Source: Moringa oleifera
Lineage: Eukaryota; Streptophyta; Magnoliopsida; Brassicales; Moringaceae
Length of the DNA stretch: 64,000 nt
NCBI GenBank assembly: GCA_021397835.1
Contig: JAJFZO010000094.1
Coordinates: 10,454,001 to 10,518,000, forward strand
Reading direction: 5' to 3'
How positions within the stretch are numbered: position 1 is the first letter of the stretch; every line of letters begins with the position of its first letter. A program made the position numbers and the translations under genes. The notes under the pieces are model-generated. The model saw nothing but the letters and a program-made list of their open reading frames with translations. It did not search any database and was not told where the DNA came from. Shown here in pieces: positions 33,772-46,600 of the stretch.

Positions 33772-36436
33772 GCATTGTGATTTCCCTTTTGAGTTTCTCT
33801 TAGCCATGGCTCTTCTTCACAATTAAACCAATTATGCACTTGTTGTTTCAAGCTCATCGGTCTCACCAACTAGAACTCAGTCCTCTTGAAGAGTTAGCTC
33901 CGAATAAATCGTTGCGTCTTAGTGGTAGAATTACCACATAAAAGGTTATCGTTACTTTACTTATTTCTGGCTAATTGCTGTGTTAAGTAATTTTTGCTTC
34001 TATTTCTTTGTTTGTAACAAAAAGTATCTATCTTTGCTACTAAATATTTAAGTATCAGTTGATTATATGTCATAAGCACCATTAAAATTATTTGGTTGCT
34101 AATTCAAGAGTTGGCAAAGATCTGATACTCTGTCCTTTTGATTTATTAGGCCACATCTACATACTATTCTATGTTGGGCTTTAAAGGAATAATTTAATAG
34201 ATTTCAATACACGATTTAATAAATTTAAAGAAAATATTTAGTGACAACAATTATTATTGTAATTAATGACATCATCTCCACAATAACCTTAAGCTTACAA
34301 TAAAATAAAAAGACTTGGATTCGATTGGTTAAGGAGTATATTTTTTGGAGCATCACATTGAATAATAAAGCTAAAAAGTTAATTAAATATTGACAAGAGA
34401 AACGTTGAAATATTAGAGGAATGAGTATCGAGTCAGCATAAAATTGTCGACTCAAGGCCGACAAGTATGTAAATGCATTAAACTAACAAAAGATCAAATA
34501 GAGGACAAATTAATTAATATCTCATCAACCAAGATAAGAACAAGTGATACCCATCGTAAAATGATGAACACACCCTTCGACTTAGCCATATAAGCAAAGC
34601 CTCACGGATAATCTTTTCAAACTATTCATCTCCTTGCAAAATTCTGTTGAATCTTAAATGAATTTCAACGTCGAAAGGTATTTGGTCACCTAGCGATGCT
34701 CCTTGATTGTGTTTTCGTGCTGCAAATTTCTCATCAACTCATCCGCTCATCACATCTACTTGAAACTTCACCTTCATATGTCTATTCTTATCTATGCGAT
34801 ATTTTTAGATAACATCAATAATTTATATTTTAAATAAATAATACATAAAATACTAATATGATGAGATACTTGTAATATATCCAATATAGACTTGGGCTTA
34901 AAGAAACAACTCCATCCATTGCTGCTAATTTCTTATATTTTGTTGCATATGCTTGATGAAAAAATATTATCGAGCTAACTTAATTGCAAAAAATTAATCA
35001 ATATATAATTTACAAATATTTGATTTTTGAGTATAATGTTATACTTTTTCTTACATATTTCTTTTGATATTTTGAAGATTAATAACTGGTTTGGATATAT
35101 TCGTATGCATTACATGTGTTTGTTCAATTTTTTGGATTCTAACTTTAATTCTTTGATATGAATGCATCAAATATTCACTTTTATAATTTGATAATGAAAA
35201 TCATATCTTACAAATCGTATCATGTTTTTCAATTCAGTATTATATTTGTTAATTTCATGTTATGCTTTTTAATTTTATATTATATTTATCGATTTCGCAT
35301 CATGTTTTTTAATTTTGTATATGTTTCTAATTTCGTATCATATTTTTTAATTTTTTATCACATTTTCTAATTATGTATTATGTTTTTCAATTTCGTATAT
35401 AGTTTTTTTGTTTCGTGACATTATTTAATTGATTTCTCATCTAATTTTTATTTATTTCATAACTTAATTTTTTATGTGTTTGTTGACCTATTTATTTGAA
35501 TTTTGATTTTTTTTTTCAATTGCAGATGAATAACACTAGATTAGTTTATCATATGTGACTTCTAAAGAGTCTTAAAAGCCTGAAAGCTATTACAAAAAAA
35601 AAATCATGATTTTATAGAAAAAGTAATCAGTAAATAGATAATAATTTTATTAACGAAGCAATGAATTATAAAATAATGATTTGTGTATTGATATTAATAA
35701 TTTAATAATAATTAAGATATAATTTTATGAAATATTCTATGATTTCATTATAATTGCATAGTTTTTTATTTTAAATAATAAAAAAAACATGTCACGATTT
35801 TTGTTGAAATAAATCAAATTTTTTTAGTTTTAATCTACAATATTGTTGTTAAAATATATACATACAACCCTTTTAATTCACTCGAATACTTTCTAGTTTT
35901 GAAGATAAATATGTTACAAAAATCACAAGTTTTGATATTAGTCTTCACGATATTTATTTTTCTATACCAAAGAATCAGTCAAAAATATCAATGACTGTCT
36001 TTGAATTATTATTTGAATTTTGATTGGGTAAATTTTGGACACAAAGATAAAGAAAGAGGACAAAGAGACTAAAAAAAAAAAAGAGTTTTGAAGAGAAAAA
36101 GTATATGAATAAATTATCTCAATTTTTGAGTTTATTTAATTTCAAAAGTATTATTATCTTTTACTATAATATTTTCATCTTTACAACATGTTTAAGTGTT
36201 AAAAAAATAAAAATTAATAAAAATAATTTATTTTTTTAAGAAAAAGATTGAGGTTCTAATTTTGATAATTTCTTCAAAAAAAAATAATGATTTTGCTTGA
36301 TAACCCTGTAGAAGGGTGAAAGATATATAGCTTGTTTATTTACAATCAATCTTATTAATTTGCGACAAGTTTGCTAATTAATTAACTGCCTCAATTACTA
36401 CAGTTTATACGTTCTTGCATGTGTCTTTCAAGTAAA
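33772..36436. other. AT-rich spacer inside the UGT cluster
   Basis: The first 130 bases are the 3' flank of UGT copy 2; parts match the region after copy 4 (GCATTGTGATTTCCCTTT and AGCCAT..ATGGCTCTTCTT). From about 34190 to 36340 the DNA is strongly AT-rich with no gene. It contains the 20-bp minisatellite at 35219-35416. Confidence 0.6.
35219..35416. repeat. Degenerate 20-bp minisatellite, about ten units
   Basis: Ten consecutive units fit the consensus ATYATGTTTTTTAATTTCGT; all are 20 bases except one of 18. Examples start at 35219, 35239 and 35299. Divergence between units indicates an old array. The period is visible despite the AT-rich background. Confidence 0.8.
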
Positions 36437-36890
36437 CGACAAGTTACCATTAATTATTTTCAAAAATCTCCAGCTACCGCTGACGTACGTACCTTTAATT
36501 TTCTGTGAATTACGAGAAGCGAGGACCAAACTGTACAATGAATTAGCCTGAAGGCGGCCTCCACCTGAAGTGAGTGGTTAAGGAGGTGAATGGTAGCTGA
36601 GAACATTAGCTAGCTAAAGAGCAATTTATTCGTATTTGCTTATATAGATGAGGAGGGTCATGAGTGTGCGTGCAACTCTTCCATTGAAACTCAATAACTT
36701 ATCATCAGTGAAGATGACTCTGCACTTATATATAGCTCGAAGCTTCACGCAGCCATGCTTCCTTTGTTTGCGTATATATGGCCATATGATGATTCCATGC
36801 CTCAGCTTGCTGAAAATGGCCATAAAGAGTCTCCTTCATCTTGCCCAAAGGAGTGACATCAAAGCTGAAACCTCTAAACAGCTATTTCTA
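36437..36890 (+). pseudogene. UGT 5'-end fragment with duplicated promoter
   Basis: The first 280 bases repeat the upstream region of UGT copy 2, including a 50-base identical stretch (36603-36652 against 32241-32290) with the TATA element. After the ATG at 36714 the sequence follows the UGT N-terminus at nucleotide level (AGCTCGAAGCTTCA, TGGCCATATGAT, CAGCTTGCTGAAAATGGCCAT, CATCTTGCCCAAAGGAGTGACATCAAAGCTG), but small indels shift the frame. It ends near 36890 after a stretch matching codons near residue 55 of copy 4. The rest of the gene is absent. Confidence 0.85.
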
Positions 36891-37600
36891 GCTCACTTTG
36901 TTCAAATATACAAGTGATTTTGAGGATTGCAGTTCCTTCCAATTCTTGGCCCACTGAGTCAGGGCCCTGTTATATTATGAATTGTGTTGCTTCTCTGGAA
37001 CTGGTACAACAATTATGTCTTCTGTATCGGCTCAAAATGATAGGATCTTAACTGATCAACTTGAAATGTTTTTGGGAAACTCAGTTAAGTAATTACATAT
37101 GAAAAACCCCAGAGAATATATCCAACACCATTTCAGCTTATCTTCAGAAATCTTTACCATGATTTCCCTGCCAGGCACCGTCTCTACTGTATGAGCAGAT
37201 GAAAGCGACAACCAAGAAATTAAAACGTGAAAGCAAGGTGGTTAATGCCCATGCAGCTCGATCGATCATCAATCTCCTACCATAAAGAATTTTCGTACAG
37301 TTCGCAAGTCGATCGCTGAAGCCTCGACTCAGGAAACCTTCACGTGAAGGGGGGAAGGATGTGATCAATGCCCCATGTGCAGCTGGATCATCAATCCGTT
37401 GGCCATAAAGATTATCCTGTATGAACAGTAGACAGAGTGGCCTCCTACTCCTGAAGTGGTTAGGTGGCTGACTGTAGGAATAGCTGAAGAGCAATTTAGC
37501 ATTCTTATCACATGGGAGAGTCCTCTCTATATGAGGAGCAGATGAAGAGGCTGATGAGTGTGCAACTCTTGCATCCAAGCCCATAACACTATCAGCGAAG
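36891..37600. other. Spacer and promoter of UGT copy 4
   Basis: Parts near 37430-37600 resemble the other UGT promoters (CTCCTGAAGTGGTTAG, GCTGAAGAGCAATTTA, TGATGAGTGTGCAACTCTT). A TATAT element lies at 37529-37533. Two related GATCGATC-ATCAAT and CAGCTGGATCATCAAT segments at about 37260 and 37380 suggest an internal duplication. Confidence 0.55.
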
Positions 37601-38980
37601 ATGGCTTACAGCCATGGCTCCAAACTTCATATAGCCATGATCCCTTTTTTCGCATATGGCCATATGATCCCATACCTTCACCTCTCCAATAAGCTTGCTG
37701 AAAAAGGCCATAGAGTCTCCTTCATGTTGCCCAAAGGAGTGACATCAAAGCTGCAACCTCTAAACAGCTATCCAGATCTCATTACCTTCGTCCCTCTTGT
37801 GGTTCCCCAGGTAGATGGCCTTCCTTCAGGTGCTGAAACCACAGCTGAAGTGCCATTCCATCTGCATGAGACCCTCCACATAGCCATGGACAAAACCAAA
37901 GACCAAGTTGAAACCATTTTGAGCACCCTGAAGCCGCACTGCGTCTTCTTCGATGGAGCATGCTGGATTCCAGCATTGACTCGTCAACTTAATGGCATGG
38001 TGTCTGTTTACTATTCTGTGGTGAACGTAACCGTGCAAGCCCTCTACATGGTCCCATCTAGAAGAATGGCTGTGGACATGACCCTGGACGAGTTTGTGCA
38101 GCCTCCTCCTGGCTACCCATCTTCCAAAGTGGTATTTAAACCTGAAGAGGCGACTCGAACCATGTTTCATCCGGATCGCCTAGGGGATATGGTGTCCAAA
38201 TGCAAACGCATAACTACGAGCATGAAAGAGAGTGACGTGATGGCTTTTAGGACTTGTCGCGAGATCGAAGGCTTGTTCTGCCACTACATAGCCGAACAGT
38301 ATGCAAAGCCTCTGCTGCTCACAGGGCCTGCATTCCCTGAATCAGCAGATACACAACTGGAGGAAAAATGGGCTAATTGGTTAAGCAGCTTTGAGGTAGG
38401 TTCTGTAGTGTACTGCGCATTTGGGAGCCAAAACTGGCTTAACAAAAATCAGTTTCAAGAGCTGCTTTTGGGTTTCGAGTTATCTGGGAGGCCATTCCTG
38501 GTGGCCCTATCTCCACCAGAAGGATGCTCGACGGTGGAAGAAGCACTGCCAGAGGGGTTTGAAGAGAGGGTTCAAGGGAGAGGGTGGGTATGCCGAGGGT
38601 GGGCACCGCAGAAGCTGATACTCGAACATCCATCTGTTGGGTGTTTTGTGAGTCATTGTGGGTTCGGTTCTCTGTTGGAGGGTTTGCTGAGTGATTGCCA
38701 GATGGTGATGGTGCCGTATCTACCAGACCAGATTGTGGGAACCAGATTACTCGTGGAGGAATTCAAGGTTGCCGTTGAAGTGGAGAGAGCGGCAGATGGG
38801 TGGATTCCTAAGGAGAACCTGACCAAAGCGATCGAGTTGGTGATGGACAAAGACAGTGGTTCTCTCCTGAAAAGCAACCATGCCAAGTTGAAGAAGGAAC
38901 TTTCTCGCCGAGATATCAAAGAAAATTACCTGAACAACTTCATTGACGGCCAGCAGAATTTCCTGACATCCAAGAACTAG
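37601..38980 (+). CDS. UGT79-like UDP-glycosyltransferase, copy 4
   Basis: An intact intronless frame of 459 residues starting MAYSHGSKLHIAMIPFFAYG. The catalytic His is H21 in AYGHMIPYLHLS, with the likely Asp in CVFFDGACW. The PSPG box (about residues 330-378) reads RGWAPQKLILEHPSVGCFVS, HCGFGSLLEG and ends VPYLPDQ. It keeps the canonical WAPQ that copy 1 has lost. It is far more similar to broken copy 2 than to copy 1, including the tail VEVERAADGWIPKENL, so these two arose from a later duplication. The expected activity is addition of a sugar to a glycosylated flavonoid or other small molecule in the cytosol; specificity is unknown. The start is the first ATG after the conserved leader. 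Confidence 0.93.
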   Translation: MAYSHGSKLHIAMIPFFAYGHMIPYLHLSNKLAEKGHRVSFMLPKGVTSKLQPLNSYPDLITFVPLVVPQVDGLPSGAETTAEVPFHLHETLHIAMDKTKDQVETILSTLKPHCVFFDGACWIPALTRQLNGMVSVYYSVVNVTVQALYMVPSRRMAVDMTLDEFVQPPPGYPSSKVVFKPEEATRTMFHPDRLGDMVSKCKRITTSMKESDVMAFRTCREIEGLFCHYIAEQYAKPLLLTGPAFPESADTQLEEKWANWLSSFEVGSVVYCAFGSQNWLNKNQFQELLLGFELSGRPFLVALSPPEGCSTVEEALPEGFEERVQGRGWVCRGWAPQKLILEHPSVGCFVSHCGFGSLLEGLLSDCQMVMVPYLPDQIVGTRLLVEEFKVAVEVERAADGWIPKENLTKAIELVMDKDSGSLLKSNHAKLKKELSRRDIKENYLNNFIDGQQNFLTSKN

Positions 38981-40602
38981 AAGAACTCAGTCGTCTTGAA
39001 AAGTTAAACTTGAGCATTGTGATTTCCCTTTGAGTTTCACTCAGCCATCATGGCTCTTCTTTACCGCTTCGATCGTGTAAGTACCAGTCAGTCGTGTCGA
39101 GCTCAATAATTGTCTGTTTATCAATCTCAGTCATGTTTTGATTTTTCCCATAAGTTTAGGATCTGTAAGTGGCTTCATAACAATCCAAAGCTCTCCTGCT
39201 TTCATCAATCTTCTACAAATTATTTCTGAAGAGATCAATTGCATAACACAAGCAATAATCTTTCATATAAATTGTGGACACAAATCTAAATAAGAAAGAA
39301 ACAGTGGAGTTGTTTACATGATTGGGTTGCTATTGTTAGATCTAAGACATTATTGACAAGTTAAAGGATGAGTGAAAATTTGATTTTTTTTTTTTTTGGT
39401 TGGGGGGGGTGGGGGTGCATGATCAGTGGGCGTAGTTGCTTCTAAGTATTGGTGACGGAGATGGGATGATTGAAGTTTGAACAGCCATTGCCTATACTGA
39501 ATTGCATCTCAATTAATGGTGTTAGGTAGTAGGTACTGCATATGTCCACACTGGTTTTGGCTCGCTGTTGATTTGCTCACTGTGGAATTGCTTGTTTTTG
39601 AAGATGTTTAAATTAAAATGGGTTTGAATCAATTCTTTGGATTGATTAAACCTTAGAATCAGATTTTCAGTCAATTTAAATCAATTTGATTTACTTATAT
39701 TATTAAAACTACGTGATTTTAATATAAAAATTTAAATTTTTTGATAAAAACTCTAAATTTTTATATTTACTTCATGTTACTAATCAAATTTATCAATAAA
39801 ATTTAAATTTTTATAAAAATTTTGAATTATAATATTTTTAAAAAATATTTTTAATTTTCAAAATATTTCATTTTTTTAATGATGATATCTCAAATACTTT
39901 TTTACATATTTAAAAATTTCATTTTCTCATTTAATAACTTTCATTTATAGTGCAGGTAATAGAAAATAAAAGTTTTCAATTTTCAGATTTTCAAATTTAA
40001 TCTTATTATTTATGTTAATGACAGGTGGATAGATACCCAAACATATTTAAAATGTACTTTATTTCTCTCCAAGCAAAATCGATTCTGTTCATACCAAAGA
40101 TGTCAAGATCTACATACTTGATTCGTATATTATCATAATCCTCAAATCCAAATCCATATCCAAACTGACCCATCATGTCTTAAATATGTAACCATAAAAT
40201 CAATATTCACAAAAGATAAATTAAATATAAAATTAATAATAAATTTTGGAATTTAACTCAAGTATCATGCAGCATAAAAGCTTTTGAAATAATCATTACA
40301 TAAAAGGGGAAACATTTTAATAAGTAAAGCATAGAGGACATGAATTATAAATCCAGGTAAGCATCAAACCATAACCCGAAAACCTAGGAAGGCAAAATAA
40401 GTAGAAAGGGAGAGAAGAAGATGCATAGAATGTTACTCAGAGAACAAAAAAATGGTAATGCCTTCAACTGAAATTTCTCCAACAAAATTTTTGATTTTTC
40501 ATGCCTCTTTTAAAGAGGTTTGAAAACCTAGGCTCCGCAGCAGCAGCAGCACCATACATTGCCACGGGTAAGACAATTCAGGCAGTATAGACATAAAATC
40601 AA
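38981..40602. other. Intergenic between UGT copy 4 and the 3' end of the BRP1-like gene
   Basis: Starts with the UGT 3' flank, which is shared with copy 2. A T-run followed by a G-rich tract lies at about 39387-39417. The DNA from 39600 to 40060 is AT-rich. The last part is probably the 3'UTR of the minus-strand gene. No gene is supported. Confidence 0.55.
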
Positions 40603-43600
40603 TCAAAATGGCTGCTTCATCATTACTATTGACTCTATAAGAGAACAAAGGCAGACAGTATCAAATTTACAGTGAAAGGCAATATCTACCATAGAATCTA
40701 CAGGAACCAATGCTCCATCTCTGAAAACAAATTTTGGATCACACCTGAAATGACTATTTGGGAAGGTATGTGCCTCACTTAAACACCCATCTCCAGAGTG
40801 ACAACTACATTCCTTCGGCGCAACTAAACTATCCCCAGAACCTTTGCATTGACAGGTACTCAGCTCTGGATATTCAGAAAACTCCCCAAGATTTTCACGT
40901 CTAACATTTTCTTGATGCGTATTGCTGCCATTTCCAGCAACATTCACTTTACTTAGAGCTGAGAGAAGACCTGCAGACAATGAGGCAACCGCATCATGAA
41001 CATCCTCTACAGTCCTATCACTCCTATTCAATCCCCATTCATGAATAAGCACGTTACGCATCAAACCTTGAAGAGTGTATAGACATTTAGAGCAACATTG
41101 ATATAAACATACAACGGTAGGATCAGCAGCAGGATGGGTAGTTTCTCTTGAAGAGAAGTTGATATCTATATTTTGGCTATGATCAGCCTTACCATCAAGA
41201 GATGGTAAACCATTACTCTCTTTCACAGAGTCTAAGACCTTAAAACCATTTGATTCTGCTGAATCACAAAGACCGTTCTCAGGGACAACAACTTTAGTGA
41301 ACCCATTAGAACGTTTCAGAGACTCGGCTTCTCCAATGGTAGGCGCAAGATTTCCTGTGTTAAATAATTCATGTGGTCTAAGGTGAGTCTCATTATGCTC
41401 ATCAATAAGGTTACCTAGGGGCTGAGCAGCACCAGAACCGTTAAGGTTCATAGAATTATCACCACAGAGGACAATTTGCTCTTCCAAACCTTCTTCTGAA
41501 GGTCCAACTCTCCCTTCGGAATTAAGATCAACTTTACCCTTCCCTCTGTCCAAGACTACACAATCAGTATTTTGAATAGAAACTACTTTCAGATTTTCTT
41601 CCAGAGCTTCTCCTCCCAAACAACTTCTATCAGAAACATTTGGCTTGAAGCCATCACTCAGAACTGGATTGTCTACACAAGGATGAGTACCAGAAGATTC
41701 CACAGTTCCAAGCTCTGTGATTGCACCTTCCATTTGAGCATCCAGATTTAAACTGAAATAATAGAAATTCATGTTAGATGACAATCTAAACATAAAAACC
41801 ATCTGAAAGCAAATAAAATGATAAGATGAACAGTACCTCTGCAGTGCATATGCCCAGCTATTAACCATATCTTCCAGATAAGCAACTTGCGATAAAACCC
41901 GGATATAGTGATATCTGTCTTTTCCAGCGTTAACTTTTACATTAATCTGCCCAACTAAGAGCTCAAGGACCCTTCGCACCTCAACGGCGACTTCTCTAGG
42001 TGACGTATAAATGCCTCTATAAGCTGATAAACCAACAGCAATTAGGCCTCTGACTAAACCAGATTTTTCTTTGCTTGTCCCGTTGCCGGACCCACAAGCA
42101 ACATTTTCCACTGAGTCATCTGGACGAATAATACAGGAATTGAAAGGCCAGCCCCTCCAAGGTCCACTTACATCCGCGCAAGGACCTTCTCTCAACTTTG
42201 ATGTTACCCAACAAAGCTCAGCAAAATGTGGAAATAGTAAAAGTTGATAGCCAAACGTCGATACTGCTAACAAGCAGCTTGATTTCTCTTTTAAAGTTCT
42301 GTTGTTGGGTGTTGGTGGAACTTTGCTAGCAGAATCATCAGCGAGTTGTGATCTATCCTCTCTCTCGCTCACTGAACCATGGCCACTCCACTGATGGACC
42401 TCATCTGTACAAAGTTTATACTCCTTGCATATATTTTCACGTACATGGGTTCTTTGATGAATCAAATGAACATATGGTTGGATCATATCCCTTGACAACT
42501 CTGCAGCAGATAGGTTGATTGCTGTATCACGGTTGAAATTCTCACCAACCTGCACAACGAACTGGGGCACCATCTGCAATGAAGTTGAGGAAACAGAATC
42601 TGACAGATCCTTCTTAAAGAACTGCCTTATTCTATCAGGAAGTGCTTGATATGGAACTTCTGAAGTAGCCTGTCACCACATAAGAAAACATTGAAATTCG
42701 ATCAGACGACCAATTTGAGCATCATTCTTGAAAGTATTGCAACTAATATTTGTGAGGTGTTTATGTCAACATAATTGATATAGCAATTGAGATTATACAA
42801 AAGAAGCAAAAGGCTTCCCAATTTTAGAGTATGCATTAGCTTCCCTCTTTTTCATGCATGGTTTAGATATACAAGGTCACTAACCAATAACTAAATCAAA
42901 CTTTGAACAGAATATTTCAAAATGACAAAGACAAAATCATACCAGAATCATCAAGGATGTAGAAACAGATAAGGATTCCACTTGTTCAACAAATGAGCTC
43001 CATGCATGTGAGACACTTTGGGAAGCACTTCCGGGTTCTGAGGTTCTTGCGGATCCAAACTGCTGCTTACAGGAGGACTCATCCTTTCCATTACCAACTT
43101 GAGTATTAGGGAACCGAGGATGTCCCTTCTCAGAAGACTGGTGGTCTGACATAGATGAGTCACTCTCCTCTGCAAATTGATTAACTGCCTCCAAAGCCCA
43201 CAAATCAATTCTTGGCATGAATACTACACATGATCTCATGCTAGCACATTTCACTGCCACAGAATCAGATGACTGTGAGGATTTTAAAACTAATCGGACC
43301 TTGTATAAGCATTTATTCAACATATTGATGCTAATACTTGCTCACTCAAACAAAGTCGTGTGTGTTTTAACTCAAAAGAAACAAGAACCATAGTAACAAC
43401 ATAAGAGGCTATTTTATTTCTACATTGTAAAATCTCAACCAAATGCAATATGCTTCTAAATATAAAATTCACCCCCCTTTGCTAAAGCCACCTCAAAATT
43501 ATAGCATATCAAGCAGAAACAATGAAGCAGACTGCATGAAAATAGAATTCAGGAAAATTGCTGCTCAAGCAACCTTTCCTCCCTTGGCATGATAACCCAT

Positions 43601-46600
43601 TGTAAAAACCAAGGCCTAAGGCTAAATTAAATATTGCTACCACAAATCTGCAAAATCCTTTGTATCTAGAGAAACCATGACAGGTGAAACCAGCAGGAGT
43701 TGGTTCTAGTTGGGTATTGCAGAAGAGCAACAGTGCCTACAACCACCTTCTAATAGGTATGCCACGCCACATTAGTTATCACCCAATAGTGAATTTTAGA
43801 AGTCTTGGACTACCAAGTAAAGATATCAAGACCTATGGGTGTATTAATCATGGATGCATCATAATCTTCTCCTTCCCCTTCCCCCTTCCATGCTGAAACA
43901 GCAAGTACTAGCCACAGGTCTGTGTCTTTCTAAAAATGGTATTGATTATGGACATACCAGGGTGGACCTAGCCAGAGCCTCTCCATGTCAAACAGATATC
44001 TCACAGTGCCATGTATAAGACATTTTCATTTCTCTTTCTCAACAATGGGTTAATTTCAAGTTAGTCATAACAACCCCTTCATTTGATGCATTTTAATTTT
44101 TTGGTACCTTTTTTTCAGTCTCTCGCATCTAAAAACCTAAGCAAGACCGATAACCAAGCCTTTTAAACATAGAACATAGAGCCAATTTGAGAAAAAGAGT
44201 TCCTTGCATCCAATGTTCCACAATTAAGTGCAACTCAGACATGGGACCAAAATTTGGCCAAAATATTTCAGAGCATCAATTCATCAAGGAAACCTTGATC
44301 ACATGCTGCATTTTACTAAACCTTCCAACAAGTTTGAAATAATCCCTACAAATATAAATTGATTCACCTAAAAATCATGCCCACTCCACAGAATAGTAAG
44401 AAACGGAAAACAAAATCCGAAGTTCAGAGAAATGATTTTCACAGCATGTCCAAGGTCACTTCAATGACGCTTGCCAACATTCATCTCATGCACCCCAAAA
44501 TTTGAACGGGAGATAATCAGTAAGGAAAATTAGCTACAGCAAAGTCTAAAGATAAGGACAAAGAAATATACTTAATATGTGTGTTACCCCTTGCACCACA
44601 TCACCATGACCTTCTTGTGACATTGTAGCCAAATCAACTTTCTGTACTTCCACGTTCCCAACAAAACAGTGAAGAACACAAGAAGCAAGATGTCTCTGCC
44701 CAGATCTCGGGCTTCCAGCAATCAATATCCGAAATCCTGATTTCTTTCTTGATACAAAAGGTATGTTATCTAACACATTAGAGCGACTGCCACCATTATG
44801 CTCTAAGAACGGTGCAAACTTTGCAACATCATTACCAGTATCATCACAAAATCCATTGGAACCAGTGAAGCATGCTTCTCCATTTACTATGCCAGCATAT
44901 GAAAGTCTTCTCTCTATCTCCTTTGCAACTTCCGCTTCTTGAAGAAAATGATCAACACAAAACCACCAATGATCAGTAGGCAGGTTCTTGCTAGCCAGAG
45001 CAGAAACAATCACATTTTTAACAATTTCTGCAGCTCTAGAGAGTGTAGGTGGCAACCAAAGGCGTTCATCAAGATGAAGTGAAACAAGTAAGGTAGATAA
45101 TGGTTGCAACAAACAAGAAACAAGGTGCATGGGAAGAGGAGAAGAAACCAAATCATTGGCAGCTATACCCGCTTCTCTACGAGAGCATGGTGGAGGGGAA
45201 CGAGACAAAGCTTCCAACCAATCCCTTTCCTCAACTGAAAAGTTCGGAAGAGGAACACGATTAGCACCAGGAGTTTTCACTTCAGCAGCAGATAAAACTT
45301 CTTGCAAAGGGAAATTCCTTTTCAAAGCAATAATGGCTGCTTGAGTACAAAGAGCCTGCAAATCAGCACCGGCAAAACCTACAGTTTTTCTTGCAATCCA
45401 ATTGAGCAAGGATCCAGTAACTGGTTTTGGCCACTTCTTAGTGTGAAGGGAGAGAATGGCAGCCCTATCCTCCATGGAGGGCAGTGGAAAATAAATTTCC
45501 CTATCAAATCTCCCAGGCCTCCTTAATGCTGGATCAACAGCCTCAGGACGATTTGTTGCACCTATGACCACGACTGAACCGCGGGATTTCAGACCATCCA
45601 ATAAAGCAAGTAACGTCGAAACAACTGAACTATGTGTCTGATCTTGCTGCCTTGTACGCCGAGGTGCTAACCCATCTATCTCATCAAAGAATATTATAGA
45701 TGGTTGACATCTCTCTGCAACCTGAAATAAAAGTCTCAGCTGGCGCTCAGCATCACCAACATATTTCCCTAAGCAGTCTGCACCTTTGCGGGCAAAATAT
45801 GCTATCCTCTTATCACCACGAGCGCATGAACCAATCAGTGCACGCACCACTAAAGTTTTCCCTGTTCCAGGATACCCATGCAAAAGTACACCTCTGGGAG
45901 GTGCAAGTCCTAGATTATCAAAGAACTCAGGATACAGTAACGGTAAAATGACGACTTCCTTCATGCATTGGATGACATCCTGAAGTCCAGCAACAGATTC
46001 CCAACCTTCATATGGTTTTCCACTGTCAGAATCTGAGCCACCAATATAGACAGGAGCAATTCTTAACAAATCTCGATGGAGTCTCTTACTTTCACGTTTC
46101 AGAAACTCTTCATCCTCACCACAGTTCTCCAACCATTTTTCTTCTGCTTCGATATCCTTCCTTGATGCATCATTCGACAGCTTCCTTACCTCCAACTTCA
46201 TTTTCTTAGCTTTCATTTTCTTTATCCGGGCTAGATATCTATTGCCAAGAGGTTGGAAAAGATGCCTGTGATCTGTGCAGGCGATCAAAAATTTGCGATG
46301 ATCAAATATGCATCCATTAGCTCGTGCACAAGGCTGCAAAGCAAGAATGCCAATCAAAAGGTAAGATAACGAGACATGACAAAGAAAGGCTTATCTTTAT
46401 CCAACAAAAGCTTAAAAGGAAAGGGAGGAAGCAAAATGAGAAAACAAGCTAGAAAACTTTCTTTTTTTTCGATTTTTGTTTTGGAGGGGAGGGGTGCAGG
46501 TAAAGAGACATTATATAGCAGACCAACCAAGTGATAAGTTTTGGGACACCGATCAACCCGACAGCCAATTGTTGCCCCAGGCCTCCCACAGCGGGTGCAT

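Noticed and set aside
40603..42579. Reading straight through 41753-41836 in the BRP1-like gene
   Set aside because: The stretch is open in frame but encodes an unlikely Phe/Tyr-rich insert and has a clean GTACTG donor and TTTCAG acceptor; it is an 84-base intron.
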